From positions 29,193,519 through 29,257,518 of the forward strand of contig CM049306.1 of NCBI GenBank assembly GCA_026874595.1: DNA of 64,000 bases. The letters run 5' to 3'. The notes below the pieces were generated by a model. That model was not told the DNA's origin and did no database searches. It saw only the letters and a program-made list of their open reading frames with translations. A program made the position numbers and the translations under genes. Within the stretch, counting starts at the first letter, position 1; each line of letters opens with the position of its first letter. This document shows, piece after piece, positions 43,121 through 54,540 of the stretch. Source of the DNA: Sipunculus nudus. Lineage: Eukaryota > Annelida > Sipuncula > Golfingiida > Sipunculidae.

Positions 43121-43621
43121 TTGTGAGTCCGAGCCTGCGCAGTGTGTGAAGAAATGTTACAATTTTTCTTATGCTTATGCTTAGAACGAAAGTGGCAAGT
43201 ATTATAGTACAACAAATGAAATCATGTGTGATCAGATCCTATTTTCTGTTTTCTTGCAAATTTCTAATAATAACATTATGATGTCAAGTTAATACATTAT
43301 AGATTATAAACCAATTTTACGGTATCGACCATAAAGATTCACAATATCATGTAAATTCCTGTTTATATTTGTGCCTAATTCCACGTTGACTATATAATTG
43401 TCTAACCTTACAAAGGATACAACGAGTGAGTTTGCACGATTATAAAAACTTAACTTTTTTTTACCAAAGGTGCCATAACGCAGCTTCCAGGAGCAAACAG
43501 CTGACACCCCAATCAAGGTCGCCGTTTTGCATTTTCGAACCTGTGACGTCATACTTCCCCTTCGTCTATTTAGATGGGTGACCATGCACCCTTCTCCCTA
43601 AGGTAGTTTCTAAATTCTAAT
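43121..43621. other. Spacer between repeat copies
   Basis: No recognisable gene or element. A 93-codon minus ORF at 43304-43585 lacks support. Confidence 0.4.
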
Positions 43622-43920
43622 CTAAACGAACCTCTTCTGTGAGGGCACTGTGAGATGTGAGAATACTTGTCTTAAATGTTAAATTTAAAAATCACTATCT
43701 TGGAATGTTATATTTTCAGGAAATGCCTGTTTATTTTTCACGTGCACATGCTTAAATAAAATATAACTTATTCCGTAAAGTCCTCAACACAAAACATCCA
43801 TGCATGTTTATGTAATTTGCCTTGAAACACTTATTATTCAAGGGACTACATTGTCTTCTTCACTACATTTATACCTACGCGGCTGGTGTATTTAGAAGGC
43901 CCGGTGCATTCTGGGATTCA
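43622..43920 (+). repeat. Dispersed 300-bp repeat, copy 2
   Basis: Second copy of the repeat at 42815-43120, about 800 bp downstream and clearly diverged. Confidence 0.6.
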
Positions 43921-45255
43921 GATTTTGACTCTAACAATCCCTTAACAGCAGAGTCGTACTCTAAAAATGACTCAACAACGTCGATCATGAGGTATAAACT
44001 CGTCTATATTTTAAACATATCATAGGCGGTCCTTTTTATATTTTTTTTTAAATATCGTGGTGCCTAAAATAACATGAAACAATCTAACTAAAGAAAAACC
44101 AGGTGGAACGGAGTTCTCGTAGTATATATAATAGGTCATAATTATTACGCTCCCACTTAAATTGTCATTCTTTATCAATCTATTATAGCTTTATTTTTTT
44201 TTATCGTAGCCATTTTGCTGTCTGTATTAAAACGGATACGGCACAGACAATAACCCAAGCATGGAACGCCCTATATTACCTGTGTTCTTACATATATAAA
44301 CGACGGAGTATATACACGAAATCGGTTCCTGTAAATAAGTTTGCTAACTGAGATGTCACAGTGCATGACAATCACTCTTATTTTGTTAGAGATTTTTTTA
44401 ACCACATCAATCCAGTCAAATCAAACGTAACCTCTATACATGGTTAGAATAGACATGCCCAGCGTCGAAATTAAAAATGTAGTTTTAGGGTAAACAGTTT
44501 GCCATGAAATGTGTATTATCACAGGCTATTAGTATATTTTGACTGAATACAAAGGTTCCCAGCAACACCATCCCGCCACAGGCGCATATACACTTTTCAT
44601 ATATAGTCATAAAAGGGTTTTCACAAAAAAGCGTTTGAACAGAAACCCTCTGTTAAACGGCTCTTTTGGCAAAATGGTTTCTGTTATTTAGTGGAAACAT
44701 TTTCTTAAACAGAAACCCTTTCAGAACCCTTTGAAAACCCTTTATTTTTTACAGTATATTTCTTTTATTAACTCGAGTTCACCTGTTTTATACGTTGTTA
44801 TGATACTGTGTGTGAGTTAAGAGAGTCCATGTGTGTCTGTACTATAAGAAGACTGCCTGACCCGATCTTCAGAATGCCCGAAATCGAATAAAAAGGGAAG
44901 AAACATGAAAGAAGATACAAGGTTTGGCAGCTTGAGTAAATCTTGATTTGTGAAGTTGAATGGTACAGCATCCAGTGACAGGGCTGTGTTATGGCACTGA
45001 TCGCGCCCATTGTAATCTTTTTTGCCACTTGTGTACAGGAGTTAGCAAAAATAAACACAAATATACTAGTTGTCAAATATATATTATAAATAAAAAAATA
45101 AAAATTAATAATTGGCAGTAGCAGTAACACTGCAGTGCTGGGTAGGGACACGCCCACTAAATTGACTAACTAATGTGGCCAGCCTTCTGCAGGGTATAGC
45201 TAGTCACAGATTTTCTTGGAAAGATGAGTCCTCATTTATCTCAGTAATTGCCATA

Positions 45256-45256
<1 letters not shown>
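43921..45256. other. Intergenic with a small inverted cluster
   Basis: At 44605-44750 the words AAAGGGTTTTC, AAACCCT, GAAACCC and AACCCTTT recur in both orientations, suggesting a foldback MITE of about 150 bp. Nothing else recognised. Confidence 0.4.

Positions 45257-45309
<53 letters not shown>
45257..45309. repeat. (TA)n microsatellite
   Basis: About 50 bp of TA repeats followed by ATT/ATC repeats. It adjoins the 3' tail of the minus-strand LINE and may derive from its terminal microsatellite. Confidence 0.85.
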
Positions 45310-45311
<2 letters not shown>

Positions 45312-45419
45312 TTTATTATTATTATTATCATTATTATCAAACCATTTTTATATAGCACTCTTTTCACCCAAAGAGTGTACAAAAGTGCTTTAAAATGTAC
45401 ATTTTATTGTATATAATAA
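45310..45419 (-). mobile_element. LINE 3' tail
   Basis: Contains TATATAGCACTCTTTTCACCC and AAAGAGTGTACAAAAGTGCTTT, a self-complementary 3' end style seen in many CR1/L2-like elements, followed on the minus strand by a simple repeat. Separated from the LINE body by H element 4. Confidence 0.5.
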
Positions 45420-46384
45420 CTGGAATACGGGTAGTCGACAAGCGACGTTTATCCGCCGAAATCAGAGAGGTACGGGTGAAGTTGGGCATGGATTGAATGG
45501 TATGTCACACGACTCCTGAATAAGGACCACTTGAATTACGAGAAAAGGGCATTAATCTATTAAAAGAAAACAGGTAAGTAGGTGGCTTCACCTGTCTGTT
45601 TTACTAGATGGATGGACATGCCAAATTTCAGACCAACACATTCAACCATGCACTCCTGAGATAAAAGTAATTTGACCCAAGGCAAACGTACAGATGGACG
45701 CCAAGCAAAAAATACTGCATGTTGCGCCACCATTATTGAGTACGAGATGGTGGTATATAAGATCTATGGATATGCACAATTTCAGGCCAATCTGGCTGAC
45801 CACACCTAAGAAAAGGGCATTAATTAATTCAACAAAAGCGGGAAGGTAGGTGGGGCCACCTGTCTGGTTTACGGGAAAACTTTCGAATTTTTACCAAAAG
45901 CAAATGTATGAATGGACGCCACGGGGAAACGATTGCAGATGGCGCCACCAGTCTTGAGTATAAGATGGAAGAGTTCAAGATCTATGGATATGCACAATTT
46001 CAGGTAAATACAGCAAATCACTCCTGAGAAAAGGGCATTTATGTATTCTGCGAAAACGGGAAGGTAGGTGGCGCCACCAGTATAGATAACGAGGTGGAGA
46101 GATCCAAGATCTATGGACATGCTTAATTTCAGCTCAAAAATATTGAAGTACTCGTGAGACATGGGCTGTTATCTAAAAGACACCCACATTCGTACTACAC
46201 AGAAAGGATTGCAGTTGGCGCCACCTGTTTTTGTTACACACAAATACATAGGTGAGGGACAACTATGCCGGGTTTCGGAAAGATCGTTCCAAGGGTCTCA
46301 GAGGAGTTCTCCGGAAACGAGCGCGGAGGTGGGGGAGCCGCGCAGAAACATAGTATCCGCAAAACTCTGTTCTTGCGAATACAA
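45420..46384 (+). mobile_element. H element 4, inserted in the LINE
   Basis: 5' end CTGGAATACGGGTAGTCGAC with hairpin arms GTAGTCG and CGAC; 3' end GCGAATACAA preceded by GTATCCGC. Internal units carry GGTGGCGCCACC at 46077-46088 and decayed versions at 45722, 45849, 45939 and 46216. Diverged in the body but intact in layout. Confidence 0.75.
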
Positions 46385-47345
46385 TAAACATTAAAAACCT
46401 ATATAGCTGATTATCAAAGGACTACAATGACTAAAACTTATGAAGTATAAACTGATTAAACAATGAAAATACTAAGAGATTAAAAAGCGATTGACGAGTC
46501 AGAGTAAAAATTACAACTATGAATTAAGAACACTGGTAGAAGTAAAAAGTTAAAAATCATTTAAACAAATATATATAAATATATATTACGTACAACTATG
46601 AAGAATTGCAGTAAATGTGCATGAAGGTTCAAAGTGGATCATGAAAAATAAATTTAAAGAAACTTTTTGAAACTAAAAGGTTTCTTGCATCTGTAATGAT
46701 GCTAGAAAGTTTGTTCTAGGGCAGCATAACTGAAACACCATAGGTTTTAGTCATTATTTTTTTCGTGACTGACCTTTCAAGGCATTATAGGTCAGAACTA
46801 ATAGCTTGTATTGTATTCTGTCACGTTTTGGGAGCCAGTGTAAGTCTGCTAAAATAGGGGTTATGTGACAGTGACGGGCTGTTCTTGAGACTATATACTA
46901 CATTTGTGTTCTGAACTCTTTCTAATTTATCAATCTGAAAACTAGGCAACCCATAAAGAATATTGCAATGGTCCAGTCAGGACTTAACTAGTCCATGTAC
47001 AAGCGAATTTGTGACATTGTTATTAAGGTAGTGCCTAATCCGTCCAATCTTACGTAATTGTGTGTAACCTGCTCTGCATATTGAATTTACTTGTTTTTCT
47101 ATATTCAGGGTATTATCAAACACATCACCAAGGTTCCTTACTTGCGCTTTTGAAGACACCAAAGAACCACCTACATTGAGGGTTAAAGTGTTCAAATCTT
47201 TTAAAGTGTGTATTGAGGAGAAGATGATTACTTCCTTCTTATTGCCATTCAGTTCTAACATATTTCTTTGAATCATTGTGTCAGTCTCTATTACAAGATT
47301 CTCTAGGTAAGAGACAATGTCTGGTTGAATTGCTCTACTATTCGG
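46385..47345 (-). pseudogene. CR1/L2-like LINE reverse transcriptase, C-terminal part
   Basis: The minus frame at 47276-46977 reads MLELNGNKKEVIIFSS, LNVGGSLVSSKAQVRNLG, IEKQVNSICRAGY and LRKIGRIRHYL. This is the segment after the YADD box in CR1/L2-type LINEs. Further downstream, near 46860-46770, ADLHWLPKRDRIQYKLLVL and ALKGQ appear, the usual C-terminal motif. Stops interrupt it. The upstream half of the same element is at 50846-51790. Confidence 0.75.
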
Positions 47346-48084
47346 TTAAAATTAAAGGTATACTAAGATAAGACAAGATAAGATTAATTAGCCTTCAGTT
47401 CAAGGATTTTGTTGTTAATTTGCAATTCATGATATAAAAATAAATAAATAAATATAAAAAAATAATATATAAAAAAATAACACAGAACCTATTTGACTTT
47501 GCATGTAAAAATAAGCATGTAGAATGGATAAAACAGAGAATTCTGCAGCTAAAAAAGACAATCTAAAACATTAAACATCTAGAGGGTTGCGAGGTAATAA
47601 GTTTAATACTGTATGGCACAAGAGATTTTTTAAGGCGAGTAGTTCTACAGAATGTTCCATCTAAGCGTTTACCTGAAGGTAAAAAACTGAACTCTCAATA
47701 CATGGGATGTATTGTGTCGTTCATGAGCTTTGCTATGAAGGCCATTGATTTGGTTTCACAAATTTCCTGGTGTCTGGCAATAGAAGGACTAGTTATTCTA
47801 CAATTTATCTTCCTGGTATTATTTAGCAGTTTCTTTAACTTATCAGATATATTTGTAAGCCAGCACTCCAGTGAACAAGTTAGGACACTGGAAATGACAG
47901 AATTATAAAACATGGTAATAATGGTCTTGTCAATATATAGCCTTCTCAGATAATAAAGGTAATATAATCATTTGTTTTCTTTCTTGGATTGATTCAACAC
48001 ATGTTCTTTCCAATTCAGATTTCTGTCAAAAATATGTCCTAAGTATTTAAATTTGTCTACAATATTTACATCTTAATTTTAGGT
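47346..48084 (-). mobile_element. Second LINE 3' fragment
   Basis: The minus ORF 47913-47695 reads MFYNSVISSVLTCSLECWL and RHQEICETKSMAFIAKLMND, HPMY, the C-terminal end of another LINE RT, where Y-N-S-V-I-x-S-V-L is a common motif. Its 3' end has (AAAT)n at about 47441-47456. Related to but distinct from the surrounding LINE, into which it is inserted. Confidence 0.6.
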
Positions 48085-50845
48085 GGCAACTGGGTTAAAT
48101 ACACAATTTAATCTCTCCGGGGCTCCGAAGTACCCCCAGAATAATGGAAAATTTGATACAAAAGCTCAAGTAACTGAACAACTATTGCATTGATCACCAT
48201 GATTCTTTGCATGGATATTGATCATGGAATGTTTCATCAGTTTCTGCAGCCTGATGGCGCCATCTGTATTTTTTCGATTTTTACGATTTTTTTTCTATTT
48301 TGAGACCTCTTTAAGAGGCGGTCATCTGTTAACAGGGCACAAATCTTAACGACTGGACCAAGAATCTTGTCTCTTGACATGCAGGGAGGCCCATGAAAAG
48401 TCTCCTTTGAAACCTGAAATTAGGTCTCTGTTACCCATATCCTTCAAGCTATGGGACCGAAGTATACCTCAGAATAAAGGAAAATTTGATACAAAGCTCT
48501 AGTATCTGAAATACTACTGCATTGATCGCCATCATTCTTTGCATGAATATTGAACATGGAGTGTTCCATCAGTTCCTGTAAACTGGTGGTGCCACCTGTA
48601 TTTTTTTTCGAATTTTCACACATTTTTTTCTCTATTTTTTGAGGCCTTTAAATAAAGCCTCATCTTTTAACAAGGCACAAATCGTAACCTCTGGACCCAG
48701 AATCTTTATGCTTGACATCTAAAGAGGTCAATGAAAAGTTTTCATCGATACCTGAAATTAGGTCTCTGTTGCCCATATCCTCCGAGCTATTGGGCTTGTA
48801 AGTACCTCTAGAATTATTAAAAATGTGATACAAAAGCTTCTGTATTTGAATATTTAATTCATTAATAGCTATGATTCTTTGCCTGCTTTTTTTATCATGG
48901 AGTGCTTCATCAGTTCCTGTAAACTAGTGGCTCCACCTGTATTTTTTTTCGAATTTTCACGCATTTTTTTTTATTATTGAGACCTTCAAATGAAGCAGTC
49001 ATCTGTTAACAAGGCACAAATTGTCACTGTTTGGCCTAGAATCATCTTACTTGACAACCAGGGAGGTCCATGACAAGTCTTCATGGAAACCTGAAATTAG
49101 GTCTCTGTTACCCATATCCTCTGAGCAATGGGGCTCGTAAGTACCCCCAGAATAATTTAAAATAAGATTCAACAGCTTCTGTATTTGAATAACTAATACT
49201 TTGATTGCTATGATTCTTTGCATGCTTTTTGCTCATGGAGTGCTTCATCAGTTCCTGTAGACTAGTGGCTAACCACCCCCCCCCCCCCCCCCCCCCCCAT
49301 GAGGCATGTTGTTTTCAGTGCCATCTTCTGTCATCGTCGTCCTCATCTGTAGGATATCTTGTAAACGCGTTAACTTTTCAAGGTCTGCATATTTTCCGCC
49401 AAAATTTGAAACACTCAATTGTGAGGAGTTTGAAAACCAGTGACCTTGGCCTTCATATTCAAGGTAAAGTCTGCCGAAATGTGAAATTATTGTGAACCCC
49501 ATAACTTTTGAAGTTTTCCACATTTTCCCCTCAAATTTGGTACACATATTGTTCCTGCCAATTTCTTGGAAAATTTAGAAAACCGGTGACCTTGACCATC
49601 ATCTTCAAGGTCAAATCTGCCAAAGTGTAAATTTTTTTAACCCCATAACTTTTGAAGTATTAAACATTTTGTCCTCAAATTTGGCACAGCAATTGTTCCT
49701 ACTTAAATCAAGGTCAAGTTAAAAAAAACTGACTTTGACCATGATCTTCAAGATCAAATCTGCAGAAATATGACATTTTTGTGAACCTCATAACTTTTGT
49801 AGTATTTCTAATTTTGTCCTCAAATTTGGTACAACAAATTGTTACTACCAAGCTCTCAGACGAATTTGAAACCTGGTGACCTTGACCAGGATCTTCAAGG
49901 TCAAATCAGTGGAATTATAGTTATTGTCTTGTGGACGAGATAACTTTTGAAGGGCTGCATATTTTCCTCAAAAATTTGAAACACTCATTGTTCCTACCAA
50001 AATCGTGGACGTGATAGAAATCCTGTGACCTTGAACCTTGATCTTCAAGGTCAAAACATATGCAATTCTAGGCTTATTGTGACCCCAATAACTTTGTAAG
50101 TACTGAAGATTTTCTTCAAATTTGACACACCAGTTTTTCTGCCAAAATGTCATCAGAGTTCGAAAAGCAGTGACCTTGACCTTCAAAGTCTAATCTGCTG
50201 AGATCTAGATTCATTGTTTTGAGATATTGCATATTTTACCCCTTATGTTTTGGGATGAACCATCGGGGGAGACATATATCTGTTTTGCACTGCAAAAACA
50301 GAGCCATTCTAGTTTCGACTTTTTTAACACATTTTTATGTCTATTTTTGAGAACTTCAAATGAAACAGTTGTCCATTAACAGGGCACAAATCATGAATGT
50401 TGGACCTAGAATCTTCTAACTGATATCCTTAGAGTTCCATGAAAAATATCCGTGGAAAATTGAAATTAGGTCATGGTTAACTATATTTTGTAAATTAGGG
50501 GAGAAAACATGAGCACCAAGTGAGTCAGGTGGGGTACAAATTGTCTCCATTTGGCCTAAAATCCTCATACATGACTTTCAGGGAGGTCCCTAAAAATCTC
50601 CTTGGAAACCTGATATGGGCTTCATTCTAACCCATTTTCTACAAGCTGTGTGAAAGAACTTGATTTTTACACTAAATTTGTCAGGAGGACATGAATGGTA
50701 GCAGCTGCATGTAGATTTAGGTTACTCTAACATATATTTAAGGGCTATTGGCAAAATACATGATTTTGACTCAGGGGGTCTTTTTGCCCATTGTTTAAGG
50801 CTCCTTGAATTCAGCTGAGCGTCATGGCCCATGGGCCACTTGTTT
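48085..50845 (-). mobile_element. P element 7 (inverted), carrying an inserted Q element
   Basis: Its 5' end is at the right: AACAAGTGGCCCATGGGCC and GCTCAGCTGA in reverse at 50811-50844. About four or five units of about 330 bp follow to the left, each with GATTCTTTGCATG, CATCAGTTCCTG, (G/C)ATGGCGCCATCTGT or GGTGGTGCCACCTGT, and CCTGAAATTAGGTCTCTGTT. A separate element (49271-50310) interrupts one unit. No 3' hairpin is visible at the left edge. Confidence 0.65.
49271..50310 (+). mobile_element. Q element: C run, about 148-bp units, 3' hairpin
   Basis: Begins after CTAGTGGCTAACC with a C run (49274-49298). Six units follow with GTGACCTTGACC, TCTTCAAGGTCAAATCTGC and CCCATAACTTTTGAAG. Ends with GGGGGAGACATATATCTG and a hairpin formed by TTTTGC and GCAAAA, then TCTAGTTT. 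It splits a P unit, whose sequence resumes with CGACTTTTTTAACAC. Confidence 0.6.
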
Positions 50846-51790
50846 ATAGTTCTTAGGGCCAAAAAACTGACCTTTGGGGTATACCATATATACTTCGTCA
50901 CTACAGGTTTAGACTGTTCATCATTAACACAAACAATTTTATGTCTTTCAGTGAGGTATGATGTTAGTCATGCCAGTGGTTTCCCTGAAATACCAAAATC
51001 GTGTTTGAGACGTAAAAGCAGTGTCTTATGATCAATCGTGTCAAATGCAGCTGACAAATCAAGAGGAACGACCACAGACGCACGGCCTTGGTCACGTGAT
51101 TTTAGAATATCATTTTGTAATCTTAATAGGACAGATAAAGTTGAGTGGTATTTTTGATAGGCTTATTTAAAGATCTCATGGCGTTTCTTGGTTGAAATGT
51201 GCCGCTCAATCAACAACCTTTTCTATGACCTTGAACAAAAATAGGAGGTTCGCCACTGTTTTTTTGGTTTTTTTTTTTTTTAATTTAGTACATCAGGAGC
51301 AAGGTCTGGCTTCTTTAAATAGGGTCTGATATGAGCACACATGAAATATCCATGAACATAGCTGATATCCATGACGTATTGATAATCTTGGTTATGAGAT
51401 GAAGAAGTTCATTTAGACATTTCTTTATCAACAAAATAGGAACAGCATTTACATCGCAAGATTTGTCTGGGTATTGGCTAATAAGAGTATATATCTCTTC
51501 CTGTGTAGAAGGTACAAAAATACATAAAAGTTGGATTTATTATGAAGATTCATGTTGTGTATCCATGGTTGGATTAGAACTAGTCTGTAGATTACTCCCG
51601 ATGGTAGGTCTATCTATCATTTGTATGAAAAAGTCACTGAGCCTTTGTGCAAAATTTTTCTCTGGGTGGACCATTAGGTAGAAAGGCAGATTACTGCTAT
51701 CCTTCAAAATATTTTTTATGATCCTGTATATTTCTTTTATAGCATGACCACACTCCTCCAGTTTGTTTAAATAGTAGGATTATTTGGCTT
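50846..51790 (-). pseudogene. CR1/L2-like LINE reverse transcriptase, N-terminal part
   Basis: Minus-strand reading gives FVPSTQEEIYTLISQYPDKSC, KKCLNELLHLITKIINTSW, then VVVPLDLSAAFDTIDHKTLL and RLKHDFGISG, followed by a decayed GxPQGSxLGP region. These are the RT palm motifs (A-F-D-T-I-D-H). In-frame stops show it is dead. The element continues at 47345. The YADD portion is missing at the break. Confidence 0.75.
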
Positions 51791-51834
51791 GTCTGAGGAG
51801 ACGATTCATGACGGCACATTGATTTCTATGTATC

Positions 51835-52330
51835 TCATAATCAATGGTCAGCCTCCGTGTTACAAACACGCAGAGCCATAAGAAGGTGTTAAAAAGCCGT
51901 ATGCGAGGTACTGCGACTGTGTGCCGGTATGTTTGTGCTGAGGAAACTTTTGTATAAGGCATACCTGAACTGATATTGTGAAAGAATAGGCATAATATTG
52001 CTCCAATATGTTCCTTTAAGGATCCAATCACCTATGACGCATGTTGAATTCACACGATAAATTGATGACTTCTTCGCTTTAAAATAAATCTGTACCAGCC
52101 AAAATATTGCCTTATAACCGTTTGCTTACTCCTGTAAACGAGTGTTAAAAAAGTGGACCGGGGGCGATCACAGGTGTCAAAATAAACACAGCGCGTGGGG
52201 CCGTGTGCCTCGCGGATCCACAACATGGGTAAATGGTCAGCCCCCGTGTTATGATCAGCAGAGTGCAATAACGGAAAGACCTATCCCTCAGTACAGAAAC
52301 ATTTGAATGCTGTCTGAATAAATGGAGCAA
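51835..52330. repeat. TTAAAGGG-type MITE halves, order B then A
   Basis: Part B (51840-52020) contains ACAAACACGCAGAGC, GTATGCGAGGTACTG, GAACTGATA, AAAGAATAGGCATAA and ends TCCTTTAA. Part A (52026-52300) contains AATCACCTAT, CTTACTCCTGTAAACGAGTG, GTGGACCG and AAACACAGCG. In the copy at 53165-53680 the order is A then B. Confidence 0.6.
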
Positions 52331-53164
52331 ATCACGGTGCTTTTACCAACTTATGAATAAGAAAGAAATAAACAATGGATAACTTAACAATTTAATTGCT
52401 AGGGAATAAAAAAAATCTCTGACAAAAATTAAGATTTTACAGCTCGGAAGGGGGGGGGGGGGGGGGGGGGGAGGCTCGGGCGCCCCCATTCTCCTCACGT
52501 GAGGTCTCGTCTATATGAAGGGGATAGAATTCTGCCATTCAATGTACACAAAGCACAATTTTCAGTCAAACGCAGTCACCTGCCAATGGAAACTTAAAAT
52601 AATGAAGGCATTTGAGCAAAAATAGAACATACATTGAACCCATTCATATCAAATATAACGGTTAGGCCTATAAAGAATATGATTGTCTGTTTTATTAAAT
52701 GCTGTAAAACTCGGGGAACTACATTGCGCGCAGTATCGGTGACGTAGTGGTGTAAATGTGTACAAGCAATAGCACGTGCCACACGGTTTGAGAATATGTG
52801 TTTGGTAAAAGTGCACGATTCTGGGGTGACAGGTGACGTCCAGGTGCATGCATGTGGTCCGCCATGTTTATGGTACACTAACAGTGCATGGTTGCCTCGG
52901 CCGATTGATCAACATTCAAGATCAAACACGCTGAAGTTCTGTGTCGTGTGCACATCCCCTTTGCACGGATCTATCACTGTCTCAATAGACCTTGATCCTG
53001 TATGGAGGTTGCCCCCCCCCCCCCCCCCCCCCCCAACTGGATCCGCCACGTACGTACATGGGCCTGCCAACTGTCAAAAAGTGGGCGTGGCATATTACCT
53101 CTTGGGTTGTCAATTGAAAAGTTCCCTGATGAATTTGGCAGTTTGTAACAAGGATCAAATTTAA
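52331..53164. other. Intergenic with long G and C runs
   Basis: G run of about 22 at 52450-52471; C run of about 22 at 53012-53034. No gene recognised. ORFs in both strands are unsupported. Confidence 0.45.
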
Positions 53165-53680
53165 ATTTTAAAGGGGCCTAATCACCTATATAAGGCATGT
53201 TGACATAACAGAAAAAATTTCTTACTCCCTCTAAAATAAATGTGTTCCAGCCAAACCGATGATTGCCCTGAAACCGTCTGCTTACTCCTGTAAACGAGTG
53301 TTAAAAACAGTGGACCGCGGGCGCGATCAAAGGTGTCAATGTAAACACAGCGTTGGACTTTGTGCAACGCTGAGCCACAACACCTGCCAATCATGAGATA
53401 CCATGACTGACTTGGTCCCAAAAATGTATTCCATGTTTAAGCTGGCTGAAAATTTGCGAGTTGCTGCTCACAATCGGACCTCCGGTCATGCGGCATTGTT
53501 ATGGTTAACAGACACACGTGGACTGTGTTTACAAACACGCAGAGCGATCAGAAGGCGTATGCGATCGAGGTACTGGCACTTTGTGCCGGGATGGTTTTGC
53601 TTGGAAACTTTAAGTAAAACTGAACTGATAGTGTAAAAGAATAGGCATAAGATTGTTCCTGAGTATGTCCCTTTAAGAGC
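53165..53680 (+). mobile_element. TTAAAGGG-ended MITE, complete copy
   Basis: Left end TTAAAGGGGCCTAATCACC at about 53168, right end GAGTATGTCCCTTTAA at about 53677, forming an inverted TTAAAGGG(G/A)C end. The interior has parts A and B seen at 51835-52330. A third fragment is at 59508-59570. No coding capacity. Confidence 0.6.
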
Positions 53681-54398
53681 AAACACGACTAATATTTCTT
53701 AATCTATGTCTCCATAATAATGCATCCACAATATATACCCACGTGAATATAAAGTTTATGCCTTGATAACAGTAAATAGCAACCTGTGGCATATGAATAT
53801 TCATAGTCAGTATTTCGCTTAGCGACCTTGACACGTTCTTTGGCAATATCATTGACATACTGTGCTGGCTAACTAAATGTGTCTATAAATTCTCAGCTTA
53901 TAAAGCTGAAAATAAAAATTTTATTAGTTGTGCTTATAAATTATGTAAAAATTGTATTATCTTTATTAAGTATTTGGATTGCAAATAATGAGTTGAACTA
54001 AACAATATAATATTATGAAATCAAGATTGAGAATAATACGTCGAGGTATTTAGTCTATGGTGTTTAGCCCTGTCAACCTGGTGCGCAGCATGTAAACACC
54101 ACAAGCTGCCCCCTAGTGTCGCAAGTCGTTATCAAGTTGTTCACTTGTCAGGAACAGGTGTACCTTGTCATGTCACTTCAGTCTTGGTCTGGACAAAGGT
54201 GTACCAAACACTCTTTTTTTCAGTTTAAAGCATATGCATAATACTGCATTGAAATATTCAACAGATGATAATTTATCAAGTGATTCCAGATGGGTTTTTT
54301 TTGCCTCAAATTCGAGTTTAAAGGATTGGGTCTTTCCTACCGAACTGGACTCGGCTTTCATCAGCTCTACACTTCTCTGATCACTGCTGTTTGAGGCA
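53681..54398. other. Intergenic or promoter region
   Basis: AT-rich sequence upstream of the candidate exon at 54399. No further exon found. Confidence 0.4.
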
Positions 54399-54486
54399 AT
54401 GCAAATGGAAGAGGACCAGGAGCACGCGATTGCTGAAGCAACGTTCTTAGAGCATCACCGAATAGATGACTGGTTCAACACCAAGA
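54399..54486 (+). CDS. Candidate first exon, paralogous to orphan gene exon 1
   Basis: ATG at 54399 with an in-frame TGA at 54378 opens 29 codons plus one base: MQMEEDQEHAIAEATF, LEHHRIDDWFNTK, then donor A/GTAAGC at 54487. The length (88 nt) and donor phase are the same as in the exon at 38079-38166, and the ends DDWFNTK and DVWLNKPDK are alike. No further exons of this gene are visible to the right in the window, though a 1.1 kb hAT element lies immediately downstream. It may belong to a gene that continues beyond the window or be a remnant. Confidence 0.45.
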
Positions 54487-54540
54487 GTAAGCCTTAAAGT
54501 TCAAGCCAGCTGTTCAACTACTTTTCTACAAGATTACAAT

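Noticed and set aside
42690-43184. 164-codon plus ORF
   Set aside because: It overlaps P-type repeat and a dispersed 300-bp repeat, the frame is not kept in the second repeat copy, and no domain is seen.
52594-53164. ORFs of 94-122 codons on both strands
   Set aside because: They include homopolymer G/C runs, lie in repeat-rich sequence, and show no conserved motif or splice context.
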